64,000 nucleotides of DNA from Astatotilapia calliptera (GCF_900246225.1 NW_020535618.1:2313491-2377490); one strand, 5' to 3'; shown: positions 33,373 to 44,820, numbered from the stretch's first letter. A program made the numbers and translations. Notes: a model not told the origin generated them from the sequence alone.

Positions 33373-34305
33373 ATCCTTTAAAAGTTATTCAGCAGTTCTT
33401 GGTGAGTGTTTGGGATATAATATGTCACATGTAACACCTGTGGATGATATCCAACAACTCTGAAGCAGAAATATTTTTTCAGTCACAAGTTAGAGGCCAC
33501 AATCACTTTTTGGCAGCTTGAAAATTACATATTATCGGTATTAATGTTCTTTCAAAAGTTATTCAGCAGTTATAAAGGACTGTTTGGGCTCCTATGTGTC
33601 ACATGTAACCCTTCTGGAATATATCCAACAAGTTTGAAGCCGAAATATTGTTTCAGTGACAAGTTATAGGCCACAATCACTATTTGGTAGCGCTAAAATG
33701 CCATGTTCTCAGCCGTTATTCTGAACAAACAAGAAAGAGTCATGGTGATACTGGCACAATAGGTCTTTATTGTTTTAACTACTACTCGACAGTCTTATAA
33801 CAAATATGAACAACGCGAGTAGACATACTAAACCTGTGGGCATTAATTATTCCATCGTGATGCGTGTAGTCATTCGTGACTGCGCTACACACTGAAAGCA
33901 ACCTTCTGATAAGCGTCATAGTTCGGTTACAAGAAACGTTAAAGCTCCATAAATGCATACCTTTGCCTAGTAACAAATGCATAAATGTGTTTGTTTGGTT
34001 TTTTCCCACGTTATATCAGTTGCACGGAAGTAGCTGGCAACGCTGCAGCTTTAAGCAGCTGGACGGCAATCACTTTTTGGCACAACACCGGCGGTGCGCC
34101 AAAAGTGATTGTCTGCCAAAAACTGATTTCCGGTATTTGCCAAAAACTGATTGCTCGTATTTAAACTGCTATAAGTAACTTGTTGGGCTATAATATGTGA
34201 AACATATGTCAAATGCATCCCTCATGGATGACATAAAGTCATCTTGAGCCACAAACAACATTCGTGTAACAAGGTAGAAGCCGCAATCAGTTTTTGGCAG
34301 TGACT
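33373..34305. repeat. Degenerate tandem repeat, unit about 165-180 bp
   Basis: Units at about 33373-33535, 33550-33695 and 34155-34305 share, in order, 'cagcagtt', 'atgtcacatgtaac', 'atatccaacaa', and 'ggccacaatcactttttgg'. The third unit is separated from the others by unrelated sequence (33700-34150). Confidence 0.65.
34067..34111. repeat. Palindrome with TTTTTGGC arms
   Basis: CAATCACTTTTTGGC pairs with GCCAAAAGTGATTG around a GC-rich centre. Confidence 0.7.
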
Positions 34306-34668
34306 TTTATATAACCTTTATTTAAACAGTTAAAAAAAATCTCATTAACATTAAAAATGTCTTTTGTAAGAGTAAGTTGGCCAAGAGGACAGCAGAAATG
34401 GCAGCAAATATTACAATATTTCTGTAAAAATATTTTAAGTGGGGATAAAGGACCGGATTGGTTATAATGTAAGTACAATAGCAGAGAGTTGTAAAGATAC
34501 TTGAAAAACAGATATTGTTTTAATTCTCTATATAACCCCTTTGTAAACCCTGTTCACCGAAGTCTATTTACGAACATACGTAAAGATATTACACATAAAA
34601 AATACACAGAAACATTGGAAATCAGTTTTTGGCAGACAATCACTTTTTGGCACAACACCGGCAGCTGG
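34092..34668. mobile_element. Probable MITE with inverted ends of about 36 bp
   Basis: About 34092-34132 is nearly the reverse complement of 34617-34662, both built from 'caatcacttttggc' and 'aaatcagtttttggcag'. The interior of about 485 bp is AT-rich with no protein domain. Confidence 0.55.
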
Positions 34669-34946
34669 TACACTCACTGTGTCGATGTTAGACAGAAACA
34701 CGAACAACGTCCTCACACTCTGCTGTCCTTTCGGTAGCTAGCTTTGTCTGCTAGCTGCACGGTGGTTTCTAGGATTAGCAGGTTTCTAATAAACCTCACA
34801 CTGCAGCTGGATAAAGTTGTCAAATCAGCGATCAGCAGCTCCAGTCCTTTCAGTTTACTTGCGATCTAATGTTGGTCAGGAATATGGTGTGTGTGTGTGT
34901 GGGTGGAGTGGTTGTTTTCTTTAGCCTAGCCAACAACTCATCGGTC

Positions 34947-34966
34947 CCCCCCCCCCCCCCCCCCCA
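34947..34966. repeat. Poly-C tract
   Basis: A run of about 18-20 C, upstream of gene 4. Confidence 0.9.
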
Positions 34967-35252
34967 CTTCCGCTGTTTCCGCGCGTGCACTGCCGGTGTT
35001 TACCGATGCTTCTCGACGTCCAGCCGAAAATTACGTGAACTGAATTAAATCGCCTACAACCCAGGGTCATCAGACACAAACACACTACACCTCACGGACG
35101 GGTCTTAACCAATCAGATCAACATACGTCATCTGACGATCAGTTTTGTGTATGAACTTTAATAACACCAGAGCACAGAGTCGCTCTCTCACGCCTACCGC
35201 GTTGCATCAGCATTACAAAGACTCCTCGGGAGGATTTTAATCCCTTCACACA

Positions 35253-35460
35253 ATGACTAAAACAGTGGTTCCAGTGTGGATTTTCCTGCTGTGCGCTTAT
35301 CTCTTCTCACACGCAACCGCGGAAAACAAAGGTAATTGGTTGTTTTTCATATTTCTAAGACACACTTTCACGAAAGTCTTTACAGACAGGAAACTGTTTG
35401 AAACACTTTCCTCTCTGTGTTGTTTTCAAACATTCTCATACCCAGAGTGCATACTAAAAA

Positions 35461-35537
<77 letters not shown>

Positions 35538-36595
35538 TACTTCTTTTGTCCTGAAATATGTATTTTTCACTTTAGTTTTACTGCAGAGTTTAGGGATCTA
35601 TTTTGGAGCTCAGTGTCATTCATCTGTATTTTCTGCACTTAGTATAAGAGATTGTGCTCAGCAGCAGGTCTGATGGTCAGTTTTAAAGGATTTGACGACT
35701 ATAAACCAGACACCAGTGGTCTCTCTCTGATACTCCGATTATCTGCTGTAAAAGTGAACACTTGAACTTTGACCCATTTAACCTCTCTGCTGTGTGGTGT
35801 TTCCTCTTTCAGACCAGAAAGTCATCTCAGCTGACTCGGGACACAATGTCACTCTGCCATGTCAAGCTCCAGACAAGGACATCCCCATCCTAGTTGTAGA
35901 GTGGAGCAGAGCTGACCTGGAAGATGAATATGTCCTTACTTACCGGGATGGTCAGTTTGATCCTGATGAGCAGCATCCATCTTTTAAGAACCGGGTGGAT
36001 CTGCAGGACAGATGGATGAAGGATGGAGACGTGTCTTTGATTGTGACAAATGTCACAGCTGTAGACGCTGGAACATACGAGTGTCGTGTTGTCCAGAGAA
36101 GAACAAACCGCAGGAAGAGAGCAAATCTGGAGACTGACCCCATCAACATCATCTACCTTCATGTTGTTGATCCTCCAGGTGAGTGAGTAGAGTTGAGTGT
36201 GTGTGTGATCAGAGGTGAAGCTGCTTCCTGGTTGTTGATGTTTGTTTCTAAAGATGTTGTTGATGAGACTTTGTAGAAAGCAGCTGGTCTGAGTGATGTG
36301 ATCAGAGTGCAGTAGATAATGTCTGACAGCAGTTTGAAGAGGAAATGGATTCTGTTCTGTTCTTCACTCATCACCTACCTGACAGCTGACACCTCACACC
36401 TGTTTCTCACCTGCAGGTCAACAAGGAGGACTCACAGAGGATGGAGGGAAGGAGGATGGATCTGTTCTGAAAGTTGGTCTGTCTGTTTCTGCTGTGCTTC
36501 TTTTTGCTGCCATTGTTAGTTTTTTGATGTATAGAAAACATGGCAGCAAAAAACATCACCACAGAACTGATTGTAATGAATTGAAGCATGTTTGA
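35253..36595 (+). CDS. Receptor gene 4: single V-set Ig, type I membrane
   Basis: The most compact and complete gene. Leader 35253-35331 (MTKTVVPVWIFLLCAYLFSH then ATAENK) is a clear signal peptide, phase 1. Intron 1 has a CA repeat. V exon 35813-36178 has the first cysteine in LPCQAPDKD, tryptophan in VVEWSR, HPSFKNRVDLQD, and DAGTYECRVV with the second cysteine, followed by a basic RRTNRRKRAN turn shared with gene 1. TM exon 36417-36595 encodes GQQGGLTEDGGKEDGS, the span VGLSVSAVLLFAAIVSFLMY and a His/Lys-rich tail (KHGSKKHHHRTDCNELKHV), stop at 36593-36595. NVT sites occur in the V domain. Butyrophilin/MOG/B7-like; no ITIM in the tail. From the stalk onward the DNA is repeated at gene 5. 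Confidence 0.88.
35463..35535. repeat. CA microsatellite in intron 1 of gene 4
   Basis: About 36 CA units. Confidence 0.95.
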
Positions 36596-36647
36596 AATGC
36601 CTCTGAGGTTTTTACTCCTGAATAGAGTAAAAACAGCTTCTCAGTGT

Positions 36648-37686
36648 TAGGGATGGGTATCGTTTAGGTTTTATCCGATACCGGTGCCAAACCAGTACTT
36701 TTGAAACGGTGCCGGTGCTTAAACGGTGCTCAAACCGGTGCTTAAAGAATAGAGAACACAAAATTGGTCCAAAAACCTCTCATGTTCAGCTGTTTTTTGT
36801 AAAAAGATAACAATGTTAGCCTTTTCTGCAGCTATGGGGCATATATGGTATCACTCTTATCAGGAAGCAGTGCTTAAACAATGGAAAAAACACAAACTTT
36901 GTCCAAAAACCTCTCATGTTTAGCTGTTTTCCACTTTTTCTTTGGTCATTTTAGCCTTTTTGGCCAGGGTGAAGGGAGCATCTGCCATCAAACAAGAGGA
37001 CAGCCGCATGTAGCTATGATGATGTTTGCTAGTTCACCTTACATGCATTAATGTAATAACGTGGTTAGCCTACTCAACGTAAATTACACACGAACAACAT
37101 TAAGCTACTCACGCAGAGAAGAACGGCTGCTGCTGCTGCCATCATCCTCCTCATCATTTCTGCTACACTGGCAGGGCTAGGGGCCAGGACTCTATTCATC
37201 GTGTTTTTGGGGGATGTTGCTCCGGGTCCGATAACAGGCAACCCACTCGCAGTAGATGCTCTCGGTGTGAGGTCTCGCAGCAAGCTATCAAATACGGTGC
37301 ATTTCTCGGCTTTTAAAAAAAACGCTTTGCGTCGCCAGGTGTTTCATCAGATTTGAGGTGTTACCTCCTTTGACAGTATCACAGTATCGGCTTAAAGCAC
37401 TTGTTGCAGGCTGCTGAGTTTGCATATTTTGCTGTGAAGTACAGACAGACTTTTGACCGCTTCGCCTTGGACATTTTTAATCTGTAGCTCTGCTCTAAAA
37501 GAACGTACGTACCTGGGCCCGCCTACTATCCTCGGAAACGTAAAATGATTGGCTAGAATCCAAAGTGTATGACATCTCAGGGGAAAAAAAGCACTGAAAT
37601 GTGCGCTGCTTTTCAGTCTGGTTTATGTCTACCGTTTATGTCAGAACCGATGCCATAATGGCACCGGATACCGGTACCCATCCCTA
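36648..37686. mobile_element. hAT-type element, 8-bp TSD CTCAGTGT
   Basis: A 1039-bp element in the 3' UTR region of gene 4, starting TAGGGATGGGTATCG and ending GGTACCCATCCCTA, flanked by CTCAGTGT at 36640-36647 and 37687-37694. Its ends match those of 24748-26146, so both belong to one family, but the subterminal 'accggtgc' repeats differ. Confidence 0.9.
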
Positions 37687-37694
37687 CTCAGTGT

Positions 37695-39427
37695 TGACTG
37701 AAATTATCACATTGTGTATTTGGATCTTTGGGAAAGACTTCAACCTGTTCTTTAAGGCACGCTAAAGAACTTAAACTAAGGATTTATTCATCCAAAAAGA
37801 AATTTTAAATAATTGCTTAACTTTTCTTTTTTCTTTGGTGCAAAACATCAACGATCTGTCCAGCAAACATTTTCAGATTTAAAGTTTTGAACATTCAATA
37901 ACAGCATTATTTGTAAAATGTCTGAAAAACAGTCCAAAAAAAACAAAAACCTGTCTGCTCGATGAGCTTCATGAACACCAGCTGGAAATCCTCATATTTT
38001 TAAAAAGAATGCTGCGAGGTGGAGCTGTACTTACAGTTTAAATAGTTCAAATTCAGAGTATTCAAAGTTTATTGTATGAAGCTATTATTTATTTATGTTT
38101 TTTAAGCACTAATTGCACTGTAAAAGAGCACATCAGCATCTCCTTCTTTAAGCTGCTCCCGTTCACCACAGCGGATCACCTACCTCCATCTCGCTCTGTC
38201 TCCAGCATCCTCCTCTGGAACACCACCCCTCTGCATGCCCCCTCTTTTCCTGCTGTCTGGCAGCTCCATATTCAACATCTTTGGCCCAGTATATTCCCAT
38301 TCCCTCCTCTGCACATGTCCACTTTGAATGTAATGTTAGCAATGATGAAGATTATGGGATTCATGTTTTTTCTATACCCATGAGCCTCCTGGTTCTTTTA
38401 TAAGAAAGTTTCTGATCTGTTGATGCTGTTTTTACTCGAGCTCTCCCCATCCACGTCCATCTTTTCACTCCGAAAGTGTGTTTATACCATAAAAAACAAA
38501 TGCTTTGAGATGACTGTTATTGTTGTTATATAAAACCTATTAAAACTTAAATAAACAAGAAAACTAAGTTCCAACTTTTCTTTTCTGTTTTTTGCAGACC
38601 TGAATGTTTACTCAATGTTATATAACTGTCTTGCTTTTGCATCATGAATCCATTGGAAACAGTAATTTGTTTACATGGAAACACGAGAAGTATTAAAAAG
38701 TAGAAATCATGAGATATTTCAAAGAATGCTCAAAGATTTAAAAAAAGGACAGTATGATGCATCTTGTTCTCATGTTTTACAGACAACTTGCCTCTCAGTT
38801 TCTATTCAGGTACTCGAAGGAAAGTAATCACTTATAAAACATCATTAAGTGACAATAAAATCAGCATTCAAGCTAAATTCATTTGCAGGTTTATACATGT
38901 TCCTGCTTTGTGTAGCTGAGCTAGTCTCCATGCCACTTTTAACCTTGACCCTTTCCTCACTCTTCTCCTCCAAACCTTTAAACTGACCCTAATCCCTGAA
39001 CTGTACCACTGTGCTCCCTTTGAATGACACGTGCTAAACAAAGGACCCTTTTGTTAAATCAAACTCGAGTTTGTGGTGGGAACGTGGCTCAGATGAGTCA
39101 TTTTGCCACCAAATGTATTTTTACTCTCAATATACAGAAAATATTTTGGTAAATACGCTTTTTAGCTGTCTGCACAGAGTATAAAATAACAAAACAAATT
39201 ATGTTTTCAAAAATTAAAAACACTCAGCTGCTTTTGAACCCCTCAGTGATGCTACGTCTTCATCCAGGACTTTCAGGACTGCTCTCAAGTAAACTGTTTG
39301 TTTGACAGCGGAAATCTCATAGTTTTAGTTATGTTTCTAACTTTTTTAAAATCAAGATTTCGGCCTGTCTGTGCTCATAATGTGTATTTACTTCAGAGAT
39401 GCAAGCTTCTCACAGGACTAGCAAGTA
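37695..39427. other. Duplicated 3' flank, no gene recognised
   Basis: An open frame of 103 codons at 38072-38383 is identical at 57352-57663, but the recent duplication alone explains that. It has no domain, and its coding bias is not convincing. Confidence 0.45.
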
Positions 39428-39953
39428 CAGTGGGGCAAAAAGTATTTAGTCACCAACTGTGCAAGTTCTCCCAGTTAAAAAGATGAGAGAGGCCTGTAAT
39501 TTTCATCATTGGTTTCACCTCAACTACGAGAGACAAAATGAGAAACAAAAAAATCCAGATAATCACATTGTCTGATTTTTAAAGAATGTATTTGCTAATT
39601 ATGGCAGAAAACAAGTATTTGGTCACCTACAAGCAAGATTTCTGGCTCTCACAGACCTGTAACTTCTTCTGCTAGAGGCTCCTCTGTCCTCCACTCGTTA
39701 CCTGTGTTAATAGCACCTGTTTGAACTCATTATCAGAATAAAAGACACCTGCCCACAACCTCAGACAGTCACACTCCAAACCCCACTATGGACAAGACCA
39801 ATGAGTTGTCAAAGGACACCAGAAACAAAACTGTAGCCCTGCACCATGCTGGGAAGACTGAATCTGGGAAGACTATTATTAGAAATTGGAAGACATACAA
39901 AACCACTGATCTCCCTCAATCTGCTGCTCCACGCAAGATCTCACCCCGTGGGG
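39428..39953 (+). mobile_element. Tc1/mariner left-end fragment
   Basis: Begins CAGTGGGGCAAAAAGTATTT, a Tc1-type terminal repeat, and later encodes MDKTNELSKDTRNKTVALHH, the start of a helix-turn-helix transposase (39788 onward). It is cut off where the hAT element begins at 39954. Confidence 0.75.
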
Positions 39954-40388
39954 TAGTGATGGGCAGATGAAGCTTCATGAAGCACTGAAGCTTTTCATCC
40001 AATTGGTTCGCCCCAGCCCAAAGTTTCTTGAAGCTTCATTTGCTCTAGTAGGACACCTACTGGACGTAAAAATATTAGTTGGCATGAATTTGAAGAGTGT
40101 GGCCTTTTGCACACAGCCTGTAAATGTCAACAACAAAAGGAGTGTGTAAAACATCTATATTGTAGTGATGCAGTATACTGTGTATATTTATACTGGCAGT
40201 ATGGAAAATGATCATTTGGAAATGCTTAAAATGGAAATGATCATTCACTGTGAGGTGAGGTGTGGTTGGGGTGTGGACAGTGGTTGTGCTTTTGTAACGT
40301 TGAGGTATGGACAGCTACACACTGAGGCTTTGAGCGTCAGTCCTGCCTGTTCACATTTTATTCTGTAAAAACTAAATTTTCACTGCTT

Positions 40389-41390
40389 TTATGACCTTTT
40401 AGTGGGGAGAACATAGCTAGGATTTAATGATTTAACAAATCTTTTACATCCTTTGTCCTCCACAATGCTAAATGGCTGGGAGTCCTCAATCACCATGCTA
40501 ACCAGGTCTTCATCTATTTGAGATTGTTCTCCTGAGGAAAGACAATAAAGACAAAGCACAGATATAAATATCACACACGTAACTTATTACAGCTGTATAA
40601 TGATAATATTGTTATATCATTTAGTAACATTACAGCATGCTATATTATCATGGCATTTGATGGCTCACCTGGTCTTGCTCCACAATCGGTGTTCCCCTTA
40701 TTCTCATGCAAAGCTCTGTAGTGCCTAAGCATGGATGAGGTGTTGTTGTTATATCCCAGCTCCCTGGCACATAGCAAACACCTCACCTTGTACAAAAGTC
40801 AAGACAGCTTAACATAAATTGTATTGCACCATCAGTATTATGAAAATGTAGAAATTTACGGCAGCACGGTGGCACAGTGGTTAGCACTGTTGCCGCACAG
40901 CAAGAAGGTCCTGAGTTCAATTCCACCATCAGGCTGGGGTCTTTCTGTGTGGAGTTTGCATGTTCTCCCTGTGTTTGCGTGGGTTCCCTCCGGGTACTCC
41001 GGCTTCCTCCCACTGTCCAAAGACATGCACTTAGTGGGGATAGGTTAATTGGTTAATCCAAATTGCCCATAGGTGTGAATGTGCGAGTGAATGTGAGTGC
41101 GAATGGTTGTCTGTCCCTGTGTGTTGGCCCTGCGACAGACTGGCGACCTGTCCAGGGTGTACCCCGCCTCTCGCCCTATGACAGCTGGGATAGGCTCCAG
41201 CGCCCCCCGCGACCCTGAAAAGGATAAGCGGACGCGAATGGATGGATGGATGTAGAAATTTACATACCTTGTTGGGAGGAATAAGATCAAAATGTTCCCA
41301 CACAGGGGAGGACATCCTCCTCTTCTTAGCTGGCTCCATTCTCTCCTGACTTTCTCTCCTCACTCTCATAAACCTCCAAACTGTCTCCAA
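40389..41390 (-). pseudogene. hAT transposase N-terminus with BED zinc finger
   Basis: Three exons with consistent splice phases: 41390-41268 (phase 0, ending WEHFDLIPPNK), 40786-40669 (VRCLLCARELGYNNNTSSML then RHYRALHE, phase 1) and 40531-40389 (GEQSQIDEDLVSMVIEDSQPF, IVEDKGCKRFVKSLNPSYVL). The middle exon holds the C-x2-C and H-x4-H of a BED finger, and the last is the opening of a hAT transposase (IVED.GF..FV..L.P.Y pattern). The RNase-H-like catalytic core and dimerisation region are missing, so it cannot encode a working transposase. A SINE sits in the first intron here but not in the second copy. Confidence 0.75.
40860..41250 (+). mobile_element. SINE-like element with 13-bp TSD
   Basis: A 391-bp element starting 'ggcagcacggtggcacagtgg' minus its first base, with box-A/B-like 'gtggttagcactg' and 'gagttcaattcc', ending in GATG repeats. 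Flanked by TGTAGAAATTTAC at 40847-40859 and 41251-41263. The duplicated copy at 60127-60139 has one uninterrupted target. Confidence 0.88.
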
Positions 41391-41589
41391 ACTCTCACTA
41401 ACCGCAACTCTCCATCAAACACCCACATTTTGAATGAAGTCTGAGGGGTTTATATCGCTGTCATATCTCGCGGCAAAGTTCGAACCACTTCATGAACCAG
41501 TCACGTGGTACAGCTGGGCAGCGAGGCTTCGGACGTCATCATTTTCAGCTCCTCCCATAAATGAAGCAAGCCTTTATATATGTATATGT

Positions 41590-41590
41590 A

Positions 41591-41676
<86 letters not shown>
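41590..41676. repeat. TA microsatellite
   Basis: Left part of a TA tract, split by the Tc1 element. Confidence 0.95.
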
Positions 41677-41679
<3 letters not shown>

Positions 41680-43299
41680 TTGTGGTCAAAAGTTTACATA
41701 CACTTGTAAACAATATAATATAATGGCTCTACTGAGTGTCCCATTATTTCTAAAACTCTGATTTTTCTCTGATAGAGTGATTGGAACAGATACTTCTTTG
41801 TCACAAAAAACATTCATGAAGTTTGGTTCTTTAATGACTTTATTATGGGTTAACAGAAAAAAGTGATCACATCTGCTGGGTCAGAAATATACATACAGCA
41901 GTGCTAATATTTGGTTACATGTCCCTTAGCCATTTTCACTGCAATTAGGCGCTTTTGGTAGCCATCCACAAGCTTCTGGTTGAATCTTTGACCACTCCTC
42001 TTGACAGAATTGGTGCAGTTCAGTTAAATTTGATGGCTTTCTGACATGGACTTGTTTCTTCAGCATTGTCCACGTGTTTTCAATGGGGTTTAAGTCAGGA
42101 CTTTGGTAAGGCCATTCTAAAACCCTTATTCTAGCCTGATTTAGCCATTTCTTTACCACTTTTGATGTGTGTTTGGAGTCATTGTCCTGTTGGAATACCC
42201 AACTGCGCCCAAGACCCAACCTTCATGCTGATGATTTTAGGCTATGTTGAAGAATGTGAAGGTAATCCTCCTTCTTCATTGTCCCATTTACTCTCTGTAA
42301 AGCACCAGTTCCATTGGCAGCAAAACAGCCCCACAGCATAATACTCCCACCACCATGCTTTATTGTAGGCATGGTGTTCTTGGGGTCAAAGGCCTCACCT
42401 TTTCTCCTCCAAACATATCGCTGGGCATTGTGGCCAAAAAGCTCGATTTTTGTTTAGTCTGACCACAGAACTTTCCTCCAGAAGGTCTTATCTTTGTCCA
42501 TGTGATCAGCAGCAAACTTCAGTCGAGCCTTAAGGTGCCGCTTTTGGAGCAAGGGCTTCCTTCTTGCACGGCAGCCTCTCAGTCCATGGAGACGCAAAAC
42601 ACGTTTAACTGTGGACAATGACACCTGTGTTCCAGCACCTTCTAATTCTTGGCAGATCTGCCTTTTGGTGATTCTTGGTTGACTCTTTACCCTCCTGACC
42701 AATTTTCTCTCAGCAGCAGGTGATAGCTTGCGTTTTCTTCCTGATCTTGGCAGTGACGAAACAGTGCCATGCACTTTATACTTACAAACAATTGTTTGCA
42801 CTGTTGCTCTTGGGACATGCAGCTGCTTTGAAATGGCCCCAAGTGACTTTCCTGACTTGTTCAAGTCAATAATTCACTTTTTCAGATCCATGCTGAGCTC
42901 CTTTGACTTTCCCATTGTAGCATTTGTGGGCGTTTGTATCCAATGAGCCCTATTTAACTGGTCTAAGAGAAGTCACCAGCTGTCGTCACTCATAATCACT
43001 CACAAGAAGTTAAGAGGCCATGCTATGAAGCTCAGTTCACTGACAACTTTCTAAGTCACCAAAATTGCTAATTCATGTTGCTGTATGTATATTTCTGACC
43101 CAGCAGATGTGATCACTTTTTTCTGTTAACCCATAATAAAGTCATTAGAGAACCAAACTTCATGAATGTTTTTTGTGACAAAGAAGTATTTGTTCCAATC
43201 ACTCTATCAGAGGAAAATCAGAGTTTTAGAAGTAACGGGACACTCAGTAGAGCCATTATGTTATATTGTTTACAAGTGTATGTAAACTTTTGACCACAA

Positions 43300-43302
<3 letters not shown>
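41677..43302 (-). mobile_element. Tc1-like transposon (defective)
   Basis: A 1626-bp element with long inverted ends (about 200 bp) starting CAGTTGTGGTCAAAAGTTTA at both sides, inserted at TA. An inner direct-repeat copy (near 41885 and 43090) gives an IR/DR layout. It is absent from the duplicate block (TA tract at 60470-60512). Confidence 0.93.
41926..42915 (-). pseudogene. Tc1 transposase, three premature stops
   Basis: Read from the ATG at 42915, the frame spans about 329 codons, the usual Tc1 length. It keeps the paired helix-turn-helix region (ISKQLHVPRATVQTIV), a GRKRKLS motif and the DDE catalytic order: D in WSD, D in FQQDNDSKHTS, E in DLNPIENTW, with the DD34E spacing. It is broken by TGA near codon 13, TAA directly after WSD, and TGA before the RLGLGR motif; two of the three look like CGA-to-TGA changes. 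It could not make transposase and must have moved with help from another copy. Confidence 0.85.

Positions 43303-43376
<74 letters not shown>
43303..43376. repeat. TA microsatellite
   Basis: Right part of the split TA tract, ending where the endonuclease-type LINE begins. Confidence 0.95.
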
Positions 43377-43381
<5 letters not shown>

Positions 43382-44818
43382 CCAGCACGCCCCTGCGGGC
43401 GGTTTATCCTTCAAGCTCGGGTCCTCTACCAGAGGCCTGGGAGCTTGAGGGTCCTGCGCAGTATCTTAGCTGTTTCCAGGACTGCGCTCTTCTGGACAGA
43501 GATCTCCGATGTTATTCCCGGGATCTGCTGGAGCCACTCGCCTAGCTTGGGAGTCACCGCACCTAGTGCTCCGATTACCACTGGGACCACCATTACCTTC
43601 ACCCTCCACATCCTCTCGAGCTCTTCTCTGAGCCCTTGGTATTTCTCCAGCTTCTCGTGTTCCTTCTTCCTGATATTGCTGTCATTCGGAACCGCTACAT
43701 CGATCACTACGGCCGTCTTCTTCTGTTTGTCTACCACCACTATGTCCGGTTGGTTAGCCACCACCATTTTGTCCGTCTGTATCTGGAAGTCCCACAGGAT
43801 CTTAGCTCGGTCATTCTCCACCACCCTTGGGGGCATCTCCCATTTTGACCTCGGGACTTCCAGGTTATACTCGGCACAGATGTTCCTGTACACTATGCCG
43901 GCCACTTGGTTATGGCGTTCCATGTATGCCTTGCCTGCTAGCATCTTGCACCCTGCTGTTATGTGCTGGATTGTCTCTGGGGCATCTTTACACAGCCTGC
44001 ACCTGGGGTCTTGCCTGGTGTGATAGACCCCAGCCTCTATGGATCTTGTGCTCAGAGCTTGTTCTTGTGCTGCCATGATTAGTGCCTCTGTGCTGTCTTT
44101 CAGTCCAGCTTTGTCCAGCCACTGGTAGGATTTCTGGATATCAGCCACCTCCTCTATCTGCCGGTGGTACATACCGTGCAGGGGCCTGTCCTTCCACGAT
44201 GGTTCCTCGTCTCCCTCCTCTTTCTTGGGTTTCTGCTGCCTGAGGTATTCACTGAGCACTCGGTCAGTTGGGGCCATCTTCCCAATGTATTCTTGGATGT
44301 TCGTTGTCTCATCCTGGACTGTGGTGCTGACACTCACCAGTCCCCGGCCCCCTTCCTTCCGCTTAGCGTACAGCCTCAGGGTGCTGGACTTGGGGTGAAA
44401 CCCTCCATGCATGGTAAGGAGCTTTCTTGTCTTTATGTCAGTGGCTTCTATCTCCTCCTTTGGCCAGCCTATTACCCCAGCAGGGTACCTGATCACGGGT
44501 AGGGCGTACGTGTTGATGGCCCGGATCTTGTTCTTACCATTCAGCTGACTCCTCAGGACTTGCCTGACCCTCTGCAGGTACTTGGTGGTTGCAGCTTTTC
44601 TAGCGGCCTCTTCATGGTTCCCATTCGCCTGCGGGATCCCCAAGTACTTGTAACTGTCCTCTATGTCTGCAATGTTGCCTTCTGGCACCCTGACGAAAAG
44701 TGGGCTACTGGAACTGGAAGGCATCGGTGGGCAAGAGACGAAAACAGGGCGTTGTTGGAATGCTACTACACAAGTAACCCCGGCGGAAGGGGCTACATGA
44801 ATAGGATGAGGGACCTAT

Positions 44819-44820
<2 letters not shown>
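43377..44820 (-). mobile_element. 5'-truncated LINE with restriction-like endonuclease
   Basis: Bounded on both sides by TA tracts. The 3' end (minus strand) abuts 43377; the 5' side is cut within the reverse transcriptase thumb. The protein type fits the R4/Dong/Rex6 group. Confidence 0.75.
43426..44724 (-). CDS. LINE C-terminus: RT thumb, CCHC, REL endonuclease
   Basis: An open frame of 432 codons. Order: RT thumb (DSYKYLGIPQANGNHEEAAR, INTYALPVIRYPAGVIGW), a zinc-knuckle-like CRLCKDAPETIQHITAGC, then a restriction-like endonuclease with KILWDFQIQTDKMVVANQPD and VVIDVAVPND, the PD...(D/E)-x-D pattern of R2/R4-type LINEs. These enzymes nick target DNA to prime reverse transcription. The RT palm is missing, so it cannot work alone. 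The frame is intact here but shifted in two places in the second copy. Confidence 0.8.
   Translation of the reverse strand: MPSSSSSPLFVRVPEGNIADIEDSYKYLGIPQANGNHEEAARKAATTKYLQRVRQVLRSQLNGKNKIRAINTYALPVIRYPAGVIGWPKEEIEATDIKTRKLLTMHGGFHPKSSTLRLYAKRKEGGRGLVSVSTTVQDETTNIQEYIGKMAPTDRVLSEYLRQQKPKKEEGDEEPSWKDRPLHGMYHRQIEEVADIQKSYQWLDKAGLKDSTEALIMAAQEQALSTRSIEAGVYHTRQDPRCRLCKDAPETIQHITAGCKMLAGKAYMERHNQVAGIVYRNICAEYNLEVPRSKWEMPPRVVENDRAKILWDFQIQTDKMVVANQPDIVVVDKQKKTAVVIDVAVPNDSNIRKKEHEKLEKYQGLREELERMWRVKVMVVPVVIGALGAVTPKLGEWLQQIPGITSEISVQKSAVLETAKILRRTLKLPGLW

Larger units (their letters stand above)
39954..41570 (-). mobile_element. hAT element with BED-finger gene, 5' end lost
   Basis: The 3' end starts TAGTGATGGGCAGATGAAGC at 39954, inserted into the Tc1 fragment. 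The right end runs into TA repeats near 41580 without its terminal repeat. It contains a three-exon minus-strand gene fragment. Confidence 0.7.

Noticed and set aside
35461..35540. CRISPR-like regular repeats
   Set aside because: This and other regular arrays are simple microsatellites without spacers; the genome is eukaryotic.
35253..35642. One 129-codon frame reading from the gene 4 leader through the CA repeat
   Set aside because: The leader ends at a phase-1 donor (35331) like its paralogs; the remainder is intron with a Thr-His repeat.
38072..38383. 103-codon frame identical at 57352-57663
   Set aside because: Identity is due to the recent block duplication, so it is not evidence of selection; no domain.
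43445..44502. Plus-strand frames of 70-192 codons at 43445-44502 and 60686-61216
   Set aside because: Complement of the LINE endonuclease protein, which has recognisable motifs on the minus strand.
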